Source: Vibrionales bacterium SWAT-3
GTDB lineage: Bacteria; Pseudomonadota; Gammaproteobacteria; Enterobacterales; Vibrionaceae
Assembly (NCBI GenBank): GCA_000169995.1
Contig: AAZW01000035.1
Span: 1-50,696, forward strand
DNA length: 50,696 nucleotides
Direction: 5' to 3'
The notes beneath the pieces were generated by a model. It saw only the letters and a program-made list of their open reading frames with translations, made no database searches and was not told where the DNA came from. This document shows positions 16,798-24,600 of this stretch, piece after piece. The translations under genes were made by a program, and so were the position numbers. How positions within the stretch are numbered: position 1 is the first letter of the stretch; the number at the start of each line of letters is the position of its first letter.

Positions 16798-17657
16798 TTT
16801 CGTGACCACTTAATGTAGCAAAACAGGGACGCAATGATCACCGCTCCACCCAATAGCTTTTGCATCTCAACGGTTTCACCCAACATACTCACACTGAGTA
16901 ATAGTGTCCAAACCGGCTCTAGAATCATGATCAACGCCGCCACTTCCATATTCACTGAGTGCTGCCCTACCGTTTGCAATAAGTAACGAATAGAAGTCGC
17001 CACAACCGCTGAAACAATAAACCAGAAAACCAAGGTTTTGGTGATCTCGAACTCAGGTTGAACCGTCATTGAAGCGAACGCTAAGCCGCTCACACCCACA
17101 ATAAATAGCTGCACACAGATTGACGCAATAGGCTTAATGTTGGTGATCACACGCTTATTCATTACAAAGTGAATGGACAGCAGCATAGAAGCCAATAAGA
17201 AGTAGAGCTGACTTTGTTCGACATGCCAACCGTTGGTCAAGGTGAGCAATAACATACCAATGATCGCAATCGGAAATGACATCCAAAAGGCGCGATTAGG
17301 TTTGACTCGAAACAGCACCCAAGAGACAAATGGCGCAATGATCATCGCGAGGCTCATGATAAATGCCCCTTCAGATAAGGTCTCTGTCACCGAAACCGCA
17401 AATACCCACACCTGTAATGAAGCCGACAACAGTAAACCCACTCCGCAAAGAGATAGAATCTGCTTAAAAGAGAGCTTGCGAATATGGTGAATACAAAACG
17501 GAAGTAGAATCAGGCTTGCCACAACAAACCGCACACCAATGAACACTGGCCCTGGCATTTCTAATACCACCAGCTTAGATGCAATCCATCCGACCCCAGC
17601 TAACAGGGTGGCAAATAGGAGATACAACTCCCCACGCATCGCTTTCACGTTCATCAT
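16794..17657 (-). CDS. EamA/DMT-superfamily transporter
   Basis: 287 aa with ten predicted membrane helices arranged as two EamA halves (residues about 10-140 and 150-285). Signatures include the first-helix GVGWIASKLVVLEMPGPVFIGVRFVVASLILLPF and, in the second half, AALIMILEPVWTLLLSVSMLGE, the conserved P/E of the family. It ends with a charged WSRK tail. DMT permeases export amino acids, metabolites or drugs; nothing here fixes the substrate. Two adjacent ATGs (17657 and 17654) are possible starts. It is separated from nemA by that gene's terminator. Confidence 0.88.
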   Translation of the reverse strand: MMNVKAMRGELYLLFATLLAGVGWIASKLVVLEMPGPVFIGVRFVVASLILLPFCIHHIRKLSFKQILSLCGVGLLLSASLQVWVFAVSVTETLSEGAFIMSLAMIIAPFVSWVLFRVKPNRAFWMSFPIAIIGMLLLTLTNGWHVEQSQLYFLLASMLLSIHFVMNKRVITNIKPIASICVQLFIVGVSGLAFASMTVQPEFEITKTLVFWFIVSAVVATSIRYLLQTVGQHSVNMEVAALIMILEPVWTLLLSVSMLGETVEMQKLLGGAVIIASLFCYIKWSRK

Positions 17658-17676
17658 TTTATTCGGTCCAATAACG

Positions 17677-17710
17677 AAAAAAGCAACCCGACTCTGCCAG
17701 GTTGCTTTTT
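17677..17710 (-). terminator. Terminator of gloA-nemA
   Basis: Perfect 11-bp stem (17678-17688 with 17700-17710), 11-nt loop, T-run on the minus strand; about 60 bp past the nemA stop. Confidence 0.85.
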
Positions 17711-17767
17711 ATAAACATTCAACAGGATCAAGATACTATCTCAATACTCTGCTTCAAGCAGCTGTTT

Positions 17768-18871
17768 TTAGCCTGCGTATGCTGGGTAGTCTGTTAAACC
17801 TTTTTCAGCACCACCAAACAGTGTATTTGGATCGTGCGCTGCTAGCGGGTAACCATTTTGAATACGAGCTGGTAAATCAGGGTTAGCAACGAATGGACGA
17901 CCAAAACCAACCATGTCCGTTACACCTTCAGCCACCGCTTTTTCACCACGCTCGCTGTCGTATTTACCTGCGTAAATCAGTACACCATCATAAGCTTCAC
18001 GAACAGCTGCTTTAAACGCTTTTGGCGTTTCTGGTGCATCGTCCCAATCCACTTCTGCAATGTGTAGGTAAACAATCTTGTATAGGTTAAGCAGCGCTGC
18101 TGCCGCTGTATACGTTTCAACTGGCGTTGCATCAACCGTACCGTTCAATGAAGTAAACGGCGCAAGACGAACACCAACGCGGTCAGCACCAATCGCTTCA
18201 ACCATAGCTTCAACCACTTCACCTAAGAAGCGTAGGCGGTTCTCGATAGAGCCACCGTATTCGTCAGTACGGTTGTTTGCTTCTGAGTCGATGAACTGTT
18301 TAATCAAGTAGCCATTTGCTGCGTGAAGTTCAATACCATCAAAGCCAGCTTCGATCGCATTAAGTGCAGCTTGGCGATACTGTTCAACCACTTCTTTGAT
18401 GTCTTCTTTAGTCATCTCACGAGGTTCAACAACGTCTACAAAACCCGGTTCATCAGTACCGTTATCGATGAATACTTTTACATTTTCTGCTTTCAGTGCA
18501 GAAGATGAAATAGGTTGCTCACCGCCAATATTGTCTGGGTGCGTTACGCGGCCTACGTGCCAAAGCTGAGCGAAGATTACACCGTCTTTTTCATGTACTG
18601 CGTCCGTTACCTTTTTCCAGCCAGCGATCTGCTCGTCAGAATAGATACCAGGTGTCCAAGCATAGCCCTGACCCATTGGTGAGATTTGTGTACCTTCAGC
18701 AATAATCAGACCTGCAGTAGCGCGTTGAGCGTAGTAAGTCGCCATCATATCGTTTGCTGAGTTACCAGGTTGCGTTGCACGAGAACGTGTCATCGGAGGC
18801 ATAACAATACGGTTTTTAAGCTCGATATTACCAAGTTGAATTGGTTGAAATAGTGCGTTTGTCATTGTCAT
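17768..18871 (-). CDS. nemA: Old yellow enzyme family oxidoreductase (N-ethylmaleimide reductase-like)
   Basis: 367 aa, the normal size of this FMN-dependent TIM barrel. The catalytic HAAN (H183, N186) and the following Y188 are present, as are the FMN-binding QLWHVGR (Q102), the N-terminal MPPMTRSRA, and the C-terminal GFGRPFVANPDLPARI. It reduces electrophilic alkenes (N-ethylmaleimide, enones) and nitro compounds with NADPH. It is the second gene of an operon with gloA, 8 bp apart, the same functional pairing as E. coli nemRA-gloA for reactive electrophile and methylglyoxal detoxification. No NemR-type repressor is adjacent; a LysR gene lies upstream instead. Confidence 0.92.
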   Translation of the reverse strand: MTMTNALFQPIQLGNIELKNRIVMPPMTRSRATQPGNSANDMMATYYAQRATAGLIIAEGTQISPMGQGYAWTPGIYSDEQIAGWKKVTDAVHEKDGVIFAQLWHVGRVTHPDNIGGEQPISSSALKAENVKVFIDNGTDEPGFVDVVEPREMTKEDIKEVVEQYRQAALNAIEAGFDGIELHAANGYLIKQFIDSEANNRTDEYGGSIENRLRFLGEVVEAMVEAIGADRVGVRLAPFTSLNGTVDATPVETYTAAAALLNLYKIVYLHIAEVDWDDAPETPKAFKAAVREAYDGVLIYAGKYDSERGEKAVAEGVTDMVGFGRPFVANPDLPARIQNGYPLAAHDPNTLFGGAEKGLTDYPAYAG

Positions 18872-18879
18872 TTCCTCGA

Positions 18880-19257
18880 TTAACCTAGTTGAATCAGTTC
18901 GATTTGGTAGCCATCTGGGTCAGTAATAAATGCGATGTGCGTTGAACCACCTTTTACTGGGCCAGCTTCACGAGTCACATTACCACCCAGCGATTTAATC
19001 TTGTCACATGCCGCGTAAATATCTTCCACGCCCAATGCTAAATGGCCAAATGCGTTGCCCATTTCGTACTCGTTGGTGTCCCAGTTGTAAGTCAGTTCGA
19101 TGGTTGTTCCACCTTGCTCGTAACCAACAAAAACCAATGTGTAGCGGTAATCATTATTGTCATGACGCTCAAGTTCTTTCATACCCAATACCTTGGTGTA
19201 GAACTCAATAGACTTATCTAGATCAGCAACTCGAATCATTGTGTGTAGGAATTTCAT
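18880..19257 (-). CDS. gloA: Lactoylglutathione lyase (glyoxalase I)
   Basis: 125 aa, slightly shorter than the usual 135, because the C-terminus stops at IELIQLG. All four metal ligands of the Ni/Co-type bacterial enzyme are present: H5, E54, H72 and E120. It converts the methylglyoxal-glutathione hemithioacetal to S-lactoylglutathione in the cytosol. It is the first gene of the gloA-nemA operon. The upstream region carries a 10-bp inverted repeat (19360-19392) suited to a LysR-type or other dimeric regulator. Confidence 0.94.
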   Translation of the reverse strand: MKFLHTMIRVADLDKSIEFYTKVLGMKELERHDNNDYRYTLVFVGYEQGGTTIELTYNWDTNEYEMGNAFGHLALGVEDIYAACDKIKSLGGNVTREAGPVKGGSTHIAFITDPDGYQIELIQLG

Positions 19258-19359
19258 ATTTCACCCTTTTTAAGCCCAGCAACCTGAGCCAATATAATCG
19301 TGAGCGGAGGTTATCCACTTCTTTGTTAGGGTTAATATACGATTCAACAGCAAATAAAT

Positions 19360-19392
19360 AAAATTATCATAAATTCTCATCGTGATAATTTT
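19360..19392. promoter_or_regulatory. Inverted repeat upstream of gloA-nemA
   Basis: AAAATTATCA (19360-19369) and TGATAATTTT (19383-19392) form a perfect 10-bp dyad with a 13-nt spacer, about 100 bp upstream of gloA and downstream of the lysR stop. Plausible operator; the protein that binds it is unknown. Confidence 0.5.
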
Positions 19393-19461
19393 TTGTTATG
19401 ACACACTTAATACAGATGGTTTGTTATGGAGATATTTGGCAAACAAAAGATAGGGCTGAAA

Positions 19462-20397
19462 TCAGAAAGTAGAACGCCAACTGTTTAGCGATTTAGACAT
19501 GTCATTAGTCGTATTGATGATCTGCTCTCTGAACCACTTATGCGCCGGATCGGTGTTCTGTTTTTTCAACCAGATAAGGTAATGAGAGATAGGTTGGTAA
19601 TCGAAAGGCGGTTTGAACAACTGTAAACCAAGACGTTCCTGAAACTGGATCGCCATAGAAAGCGGCGCAACTGTGATGTAATCAGTCTGGCTACACAGCA
19701 TTAGATTACTGGCCATAGAACTGCCGTGAATGACAATCTTACGCGAGGATAAGTCTAACGAAGTGTAGGGAGTCAAACTTCTAACTTGGCGACGTGTTCT
19801 GGCTAAAACCGCATGTTGCTCACTCAGATATTGCGCCTCGGTGATCTCACCTTTGATCCTAGGGTGTCCATTTCGGCAAACGATCACAAACTCACTGTCG
19901 TAGAGCTTTTCGCTCATCATGCTTGGATGTTCAGGCAACACAATGTCGATCATCAAATCAAACTTCTGAGTTAATAGATCTTCATGGACTTGATCATCAC
20001 TATCTGGTTGGTCATACACCTCAAGAGATAAACCTTGGTTAGGTAACTGAGAAAATCTATCGAGCAACATCCACTTTAAATGCTCGGGAACCGAAGCCAC
20101 AAACCTGCGCTCCGTGCTCGCTTCATCAAACCCTGCCATACCTTGAAACACACCGTTGAGCTCGTGTATTGGCGCTTTGATTTGCTCATACAGGCTTTGC
20201 GAATACGCGGTAGGCACAACCCCTCGCCCACTGCGCACAAACAACTCTTGGCCAATTTCATTTTTCAGTCGGCCGAGCGCAGTGCTGATTGTCGATTGAT
20301 TGGTATTCAAATGATCGGCAGCCTTACTCAAACTGCCCTGCTCCATCACCGCAGAAAACACAGCCAATAAGTTAAAATTCGGAATGTCATTACTCAT
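19462..20397 (-). CDS. LysR-family transcriptional regulator
   Basis: 311 aa. The N-terminal winged helix is typical (FNLLAVFSAVMEQGSLSKAADHLNTNQSTISTALGRLKNEIGQELFVRSGRGV, about 8-60), followed by the periplasmic-binding-protein-like effector domain. It is encoded in the same direction as gloA-nemA with about 200 bp between, so it probably has a separate transcript and may control that operon. LeuO/NhaR-like overall organisation; effector unknown. Confidence 0.9.
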   Translation of the reverse strand: MSNDIPNFNLLAVFSAVMEQGSLSKAADHLNTNQSTISTALGRLKNEIGQELFVRSGRGVVPTAYSQSLYEQIKAPIHELNGVFQGMAGFDEASTERRFVASVPEHLKWMLLDRFSQLPNQGLSLEVYDQPDSDDQVHEDLLTQKFDLMIDIVLPEHPSMMSEKLYDSEFVIVCRNGHPRIKGEITEAQYLSEQHAVLARTRRQVRSLTPYTSLDLSSRKIVIHGSSMASNLMLCSQTDYITVAPLSMAIQFQERLGLQLFKPPFDYQPISHYLIWLKKQNTDPAHKWFREQIINTTNDMSKSLNSWRSTF

Positions 20398-21171
20398 GGT
20401 TCAGTGCTCATTTAGGCGATAGATTTAATTATCTTATCGTAAAACCGATAGAATGAAACGACGGATGCTCATTGAGGAAACAAAACTGAGAAGGAAGTAT
20501 CATGCGGTAAAGAGCAGAAATGTAAGAACAACCCACTCTTCTGATTAGGTGCCACATTCACCAGATTGGAATCTAACGCTCTTCGCTGTGCCAGTAACGC
20601 TTAATCCATCCAATCTCATCCAAGACTGGTCGGAGTATTTAATATTTCTTACCTGCCTTATTGATACTTTTATAGCCACTTCTATGATCCAGGCTAATTA
20701 AATAGACATATTTTATAAGCCGAGTTTGAGCCTGTTCAAATAAACCCACCTCGCATCTAAACAACCACTCGATTCATCGTAATTACGATAATTCAATATC
20801 GCAATAATGCGTAGATAGCACCAGTTACACTTCCTATTATTTCGCCAACAAATCAATTCTTAACCTAAACAGAAAACCTAAAAATATGTAGATGATGGTG
20901 TTGCACACATCACGGACGACGGCCTTAAAACCCAATGCAGCAAACGAACCTATCAATGGTTGACGTTACTTAAGAATGATTTCGCCAGGTGTTTTTAACA
21001 CTCTATTCGCGAGAATGCGTTGTCTACGTGGTAAAAGCGATTTTTAATTGTCATCTAGTACTTTTGGCTCAGTAGGTCTATACGGTTACGTGAGTTCAAC
21101 ACCTCTTTCAGATGTCATCTAAAAGTCTTGTACCAAGGCTGCACTTTCTCTCTCCTTATTTAGGTTGAGAT
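20398..21171. other. Long gap of 774 bp with possible decayed coding traces
   Basis: No complete gene with a ribosome site is visible. Near the lysR start are short dyads that may be its promoter. On the minus strand a start-less frame of about 50 codons ends at 20545-20547 (...YSDQSWMRLDGLSVTGT...). On the plus strand a protein-like frame of about 37 codons ends near 21000 (...YVDDGVAHITDDGLKTQC...). Neither matches a family I recognise, so they may be remnants or chance. The promoter of the membrane protein gene at 21172 must lie at the right end. Confidence 0.4.
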
Positions 21172-21741
21172 ATGAAATTTCTTAAAATTGTTCTACAGAA
21201 AGTTGGGGCCGTCGCGATGGTTCTCGTCAAATTCTGCCTATTTATGGCCCTGATGTTTGCTGGTGCTTGGGCACTTGCTCCTATGGGTAAAATCCACTCC
21301 AAAGACATCGACCTTTCTCAGTTCAATAACCACCCGAACGAAATGATGATGAACTTCTTTCAAAGCGAGTATTTCTCCGGTTACTTGTTCTCGGTAACTC
21401 TCGCGGTTGTGTTCGCTGCTATCTACGGTATGTGGCAAATCCATGAGCTCGGTGTGCACAAGGCAAAAGAACACAAAAGTGCTCACGTTCAGATTGTATT
21501 TGCACTCTCGCTTTGTGGTTTATTCATCAACAAAACATTCTGGGTTATCGCTCTGGTTATCGCCCTTGCCAACTGGAAACACATCGGTCAATCGATCAGT
21601 GATGTGATCCGTCGTGGTATTCAGCCGAAGCTTCAAAAATCCGATAGTGAACAAACGATCGCTGAAGACCACAAGACAGATAGTGAACAAGCAAAAGAAA
21701 CTAAGTCTGAGCAGACAGCAACTGGAAAAGAGGCCGCATAA
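21172..21741 (+). CDS. Small inner-membrane protein partnered with an HlyD-type adaptor
   Basis: 189 aa. Hydrophobic helices lie at about residues 10-36, 68-90 and 102-132. An acidic/polar low-complexity tail follows (160-189), with repeated D/KSEQ units (SDSEQTIAEDHKTDSEQAKETKSEQ). Its TAA overlaps the ATG of the next gene by one base (TAATG), so the two products are translationally coupled and probably function together. The arrangement of a small membrane protein followed by a membrane-fusion protein resembles E. coli yiaW-yiaV, though the sequence similarity is not clear to me. Function unknown. Confidence 0.75.
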   Translation: MKFLKIVLQKVGAVAMVLVKFCLFMALMFAGAWALAPMGKIHSKDIDLSQFNNHPNEMMMNFFQSEYFSGYLFSVTLAVVFAAIYGMWQIHELGVHKAKEHKSAHVQIVFALSLCGLFINKTFWVIALVIALANWKHIGQSISDVIRRGIQPKLQKSDSEQTIAEDHKTDSEQAKETKSEQTATGKEAA

Positions 21742-22730
21742 TGAAAGAGATGATGATCCCATACATTCTGATTGTATGGTCCCTGTTTGCGACTGGCGCA
21801 CTAAAGAAGACGATTAAGAACTACACTTGGGCTGCGATTGGTGGCGTTGTGATTCTAGGCCTGTTAGCGATCGTTTCTCGCCTTTGGGCTCCGGTAGATA
21901 TGACCAACTCATCAACGGTAAAAGCGCCGCACGCAGTAATGTCACCGATCTTCGGCCAGCAAATTGATGAAGTGTTCGTTGACCACAACCAATTGGTAAA
22001 GAAGGGCGACGTGATTTACACGCTTGTCGATATCGACTCAGCAGCAGACAAAGCGAAGATCGAATCTTCTATTGTTCAGAAAGAAGAGCAGATCAAACAG
22101 ATGACGCGTGATTTAGAGCGTGCAGAAACGTCACCGGAGATCTTCAATGCTCGTGATGTTGAAAAGTACCACTCAGATCTTCGCGTGATGCACGCAGCAC
22201 TAGCTTCACTAAAAGCCGATTTACAGAAAGTGAATTGGGCGCAAGAGAAGAAAACAGTGCGAGCAGAGTTTGATGGGCAAGTATCGATTGTGAACATTGC
22301 TGAAGGCTCGGTCATGGGTAACATGCACCTGTACAACACCAGCAAAAAGTTCTTAGAGATGCGTATCTCAGACCAGACTTACGGTTACGTGCAAGTGGGC
22401 GATTTTGCGGAGTTCTTTGTCGATGCGTATCCGGGTCACGTGTTCCGTGCCAAAGTACACAGCTTTACGGCAGGTACTGGTGAATCAAGCATTTCACCAC
22501 TGCAAGGCCCACAAAGCGTTGGTCAGCACGTCGCTCAAAACGGCAATGGTTTAGGTCGTACAGTAGTGTTAGAAATATTCGAACCAGAAGGCTACAACAT
22601 TCCTATCGGTGCCGCTGGCGCAGCTTGGATTTCAGCGGAGAAGCCGCACCCTTTCTGGGGCTTCATTGACGTGATTGGCGCAGCAACCGTTCGTCTACAA
22701 TCTTACAAGTCTTACCTAGGTGCTTGGTAA
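21741..22730 (+). CDS. HlyD/EmrA-type membrane fusion protein
   Basis: 329 aa. A helix near the N-terminus (about 32-52) anchors it in the inner membrane. A biotinyl-lipoyl-like half-motif follows (VKAPHAVMSPIFGQQIDEVFVDHNQLVKKGDVIYTLVD, about 60-97), then an alpha-helical hairpin (about 100-165), the second lipoyl half (TVRAEFDGQVSIVNIAEGSVMG) and a beta-barrel domain. Such adaptors link an inner-membrane pump to the outer membrane. No pump of the usual ABC, MFS or RND type is encoded beside it, only the small membrane protein upstream. A bidirectional terminator follows. Confidence 0.88.
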   Translation: MKEMMIPYILIVWSLFATGALKKTIKNYTWAAIGGVVILGLLAIVSRLWAPVDMTNSSTVKAPHAVMSPIFGQQIDEVFVDHNQLVKKGDVIYTLVDIDSAADKAKIESSIVQKEEQIKQMTRDLERAETSPEIFNARDVEKYHSDLRVMHAALASLKADLQKVNWAQEKKTVRAEFDGQVSIVNIAEGSVMGNMHLYNTSKKFLEMRISDQTYGYVQVGDFAEFFVDAYPGHVFRAKVHSFTAGTGESSISPLQGPQSVGQHVAQNGNGLGRTVVLEIFEPEGYNIPIGAAGAAWISAEKPHPFWGFIDVIGAATVRLQSYKSYLGAW

Positions 22731-22753
22731 ACAAATAACCTGTTTAGAATAAA

Positions 22754-22781
22754 AAAATACCCCGCTGATGCGGGGTATTTT
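22754..22781. terminator. Bidirectional terminator between the HlyD gene and cyoE
   Basis: Perfect 12-bp stem (22754-22765 with 22770-22781), TGAT loop, with A-run on the left and T-run on the right. It serves both converging units. Confidence 0.92.
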
Positions 22782-22793
22782 ATTAGTGCAGCG

Positions 22794-23663
22794 CTATAAA
22801 AATGGCAGCGGGATCAGTTCGAGTCCTAGAACACCGCTAATGCTCATCACCACCAGCAAAGAGACTTTAAAGACCGTCTTTGACCATTGGATGTAGTTGG
22901 CGCAATCCACCTTACGGAATGTCACCTTGGTCCACATAAAGCATACTGCCGCCGACACAGCTAGGTATTCGTATCCCGCTTCTCCGAGCAAGAACAGCCC
23001 AAGAGCAACCGCGCCAAAAGCAATCACATACGCTTTCATATGTTTGTGGGCCTTATCGACACCCTCTTTTACCGGTAGTACAGGAATACCTGCATCTCGG
23101 TAATCTTGCATGCGGAACATCGCAATCGCATACGAGTGCGGCATCTGCCATAAGCAGAACATGATAAACAGCAGGACCGCTTCGATACTCAAGTAGTTCG
23201 TCACGCCAAGGTAACCAACTAATGGCGGTACCGCACCAGAGATACTGCCTACGAGCGTGCCATACACAGAATTACGCTTGTACCACATGGTGTAGAAAAA
23301 GACGTAAAACACGTAGCCAAGCAACACCACCACCGCAGACATTGGATTAACGTATTGGAACAATAAAGCCGTACCAGCCAGCAACATGACTAACGCATAG
23401 ATGAATGCGACGTCAGTATTGATGTTGCCCTGAACCAACTCTCGGTTCTGAGTGCGTTTCATTTTTTGATCAATATCGCGATCAAAAATGTTATTCACCA
23501 CACAACCTGATGCAATCACAAGCCCCACACCCGCCAATGTTGTCAGTAACAACATCGCACTGGCTGGTTCTGTCTTTGCGGCAAGGAAGAACCCCGCCGC
23601 AACAGAAATCAGGTTGCCGAAAATGATGCCCGGTTTGGTAATAGACAAATAACTTTTCAGCAT
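22794..23663 (-). CDS. cyoE: Protoheme IX farnesyltransferase (heme O synthase)
   Basis: 289 aa of polytopic membrane protein (UbiA superfamily). The prenyl-diphosphate/Mg-binding motif NIFDRDIDQKMKRTQNR lies near residue 60, and the second Asp-rich loop MQDYRDAGIPVLPV near residue 190. It farnesylates heme B to heme O, the high-spin heme of the bo3 oxidase. It is the last gene of cyoABCDE, 8 bp after cyoD, and is followed by a terminator shared with the convergent HlyD gene. Confidence 0.95.
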   Translation of the reverse strand: MLKSYLSITKPGIIFGNLISVAAGFFLAAKTEPASAMLLLTTLAGVGLVIASGCVVNNIFDRDIDQKMKRTQNRELVQGNINTDVAFIYALVMLLAGTALLFQYVNPMSAVVVLLGYVFYVFFYTMWYKRNSVYGTLVGSISGAVPPLVGYLGVTNYLSIEAVLLFIMFCLWQMPHSYAIAMFRMQDYRDAGIPVLPVKEGVDKAHKHMKAYVIAFGAVALGLFLLGEAGYEYLAVSAAVCFMWTKVTFRKVDCANYIQWSKTVFKVSLLVVMSISGVLGLELIPLPFL

Positions 23664-23671
23664 ACCCTAGC

Positions 23672-23983
23672 CTACAACTTCATGTTGACGTTCATGTTGT
23701 AGATGATCCATACCGAGCCTGCGATAAGAATCAATACAACAATGGCAGTAAACATCAGCGATACTAAGTTCCACTGACCATCGGTTGTCTTCACTTCCAT
23801 ATGTAGGAAGTACTTAAAATGTACGAAGATCTGCACTAGCGCACAGCCAAACAGAACTACGTAAGTCTCAGTACTTGGAAGCGCATGCGCCCACACAACA
23901 TAGAACGGAATTATGGTCAGAATCAGTGATGCAACAAAGCCAATCACGTAATCTTTTGCGCCACTGTCTAGATGCTGTTCCAT
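23672..23983 (-). CDS. cyoD: Cytochrome bo3 ubiquinol oxidase subunit IV
   Basis: 103 aa from the ATG at 23983; a longer frame from 24064 lies inside cyoC and is not used. It has three membrane helices, with the subunit IV core YVVLFGCALVQIFVHFKYFLHM. The start overlaps the cyoC stop by one base (TAATG). It is a small structural subunit needed for stable assembly of the CuB site. Confidence 0.94.
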   Translation of the reverse strand: MEQHLDSGAKDYVIGFVASLILTIIPFYVVWAHALPSTETYVVLFGCALVQIFVHFKYFLHMEVKTTDGQWNLVSLMFTAIVVLILIAGSVWIIYNMNVNMKL

Positions 23984-24600
23984 TACATCACCCCCATTAA
24001 GTACACGATGGTAAATACACAAATCCAAACGATATCTAGGAAGTGCCAGAACAAGCTCAAGCACTGAAAGCGCATCGACATATTGTCGTTTAAGCCTTTA
24101 GTTGAAAGCTGGTGATACGCCACAGCCATCCAAATAAGACCAAACGTTACGTGCAAGCCGTGTGTGCCAACTAAGGTAAAGAACGCAGATAGGAACGCAC
24201 TCTCTTGAGGGCCATAACCTTCAGCAATCAAGTGATGGAATTCATACACTTCCATACAGATAAAGGCTAAACCCAGTAGAAACGTTACTTTTAGCCACTT
24301 TTTCAGACCAGCAACATCTTGGCGTTTCATTGCGATCATGCCAAAACCAAAAGTGATACTACTGAACAGCAGCATCATGGTTTCCACAAACACGAACGGA
24401 AGTTCGAAGATGTCTTTGCCCGTTGGTCCTGCAATAGAGCCACTCTCTAACACGGCATAAGTCGCGAAAAGCGTGGCAAACAGCACACAGTCACTCATCA
24501 AGTAAACCCAGAAGCCAAACAGCTTGTTGCCCGCTGAGTCATGGTGATGATCATGCGAGTGTGCAAGATCGTAAGTGTGCGACGGAGTATTAGCTTGCAT
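23983..24600 (-). CDS. cyoC: Cytochrome bo3 ubiquinol oxidase subunit III
   Basis: 205 aa from the ATG at 24600, within the last codons of cyoB (11-nt overlap). This matches the usual N-terminus (MQANTPSHTYDLAHSHDHHH...), which is His-rich. Five membrane helices. Subunit III signatures are EVYEFHHL and the C-terminal LFWHFLDIVWICVFTIVYLMGVM. The tight overlaps with cyoB and cyoD show translational coupling. Confidence 0.95.
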   Translation of the reverse strand: MQANTPSHTYDLAHSHDHHHDSAGNKLFGFWVYLMSDCVLFATLFATYAVLESGSIAGPTGKDIFELPFVFVETMMLLFSSITFGFGMIAMKRQDVAGLKKWLKVTFLLGLAFICMEVYEFHHLIAEGYGPQESAFLSAFFTLVGTHGLHVTFGLIWMAVAYHQLSTKGLNDNMSMRFQCLSLFWHFLDIVWICVFTIVYLMGVM

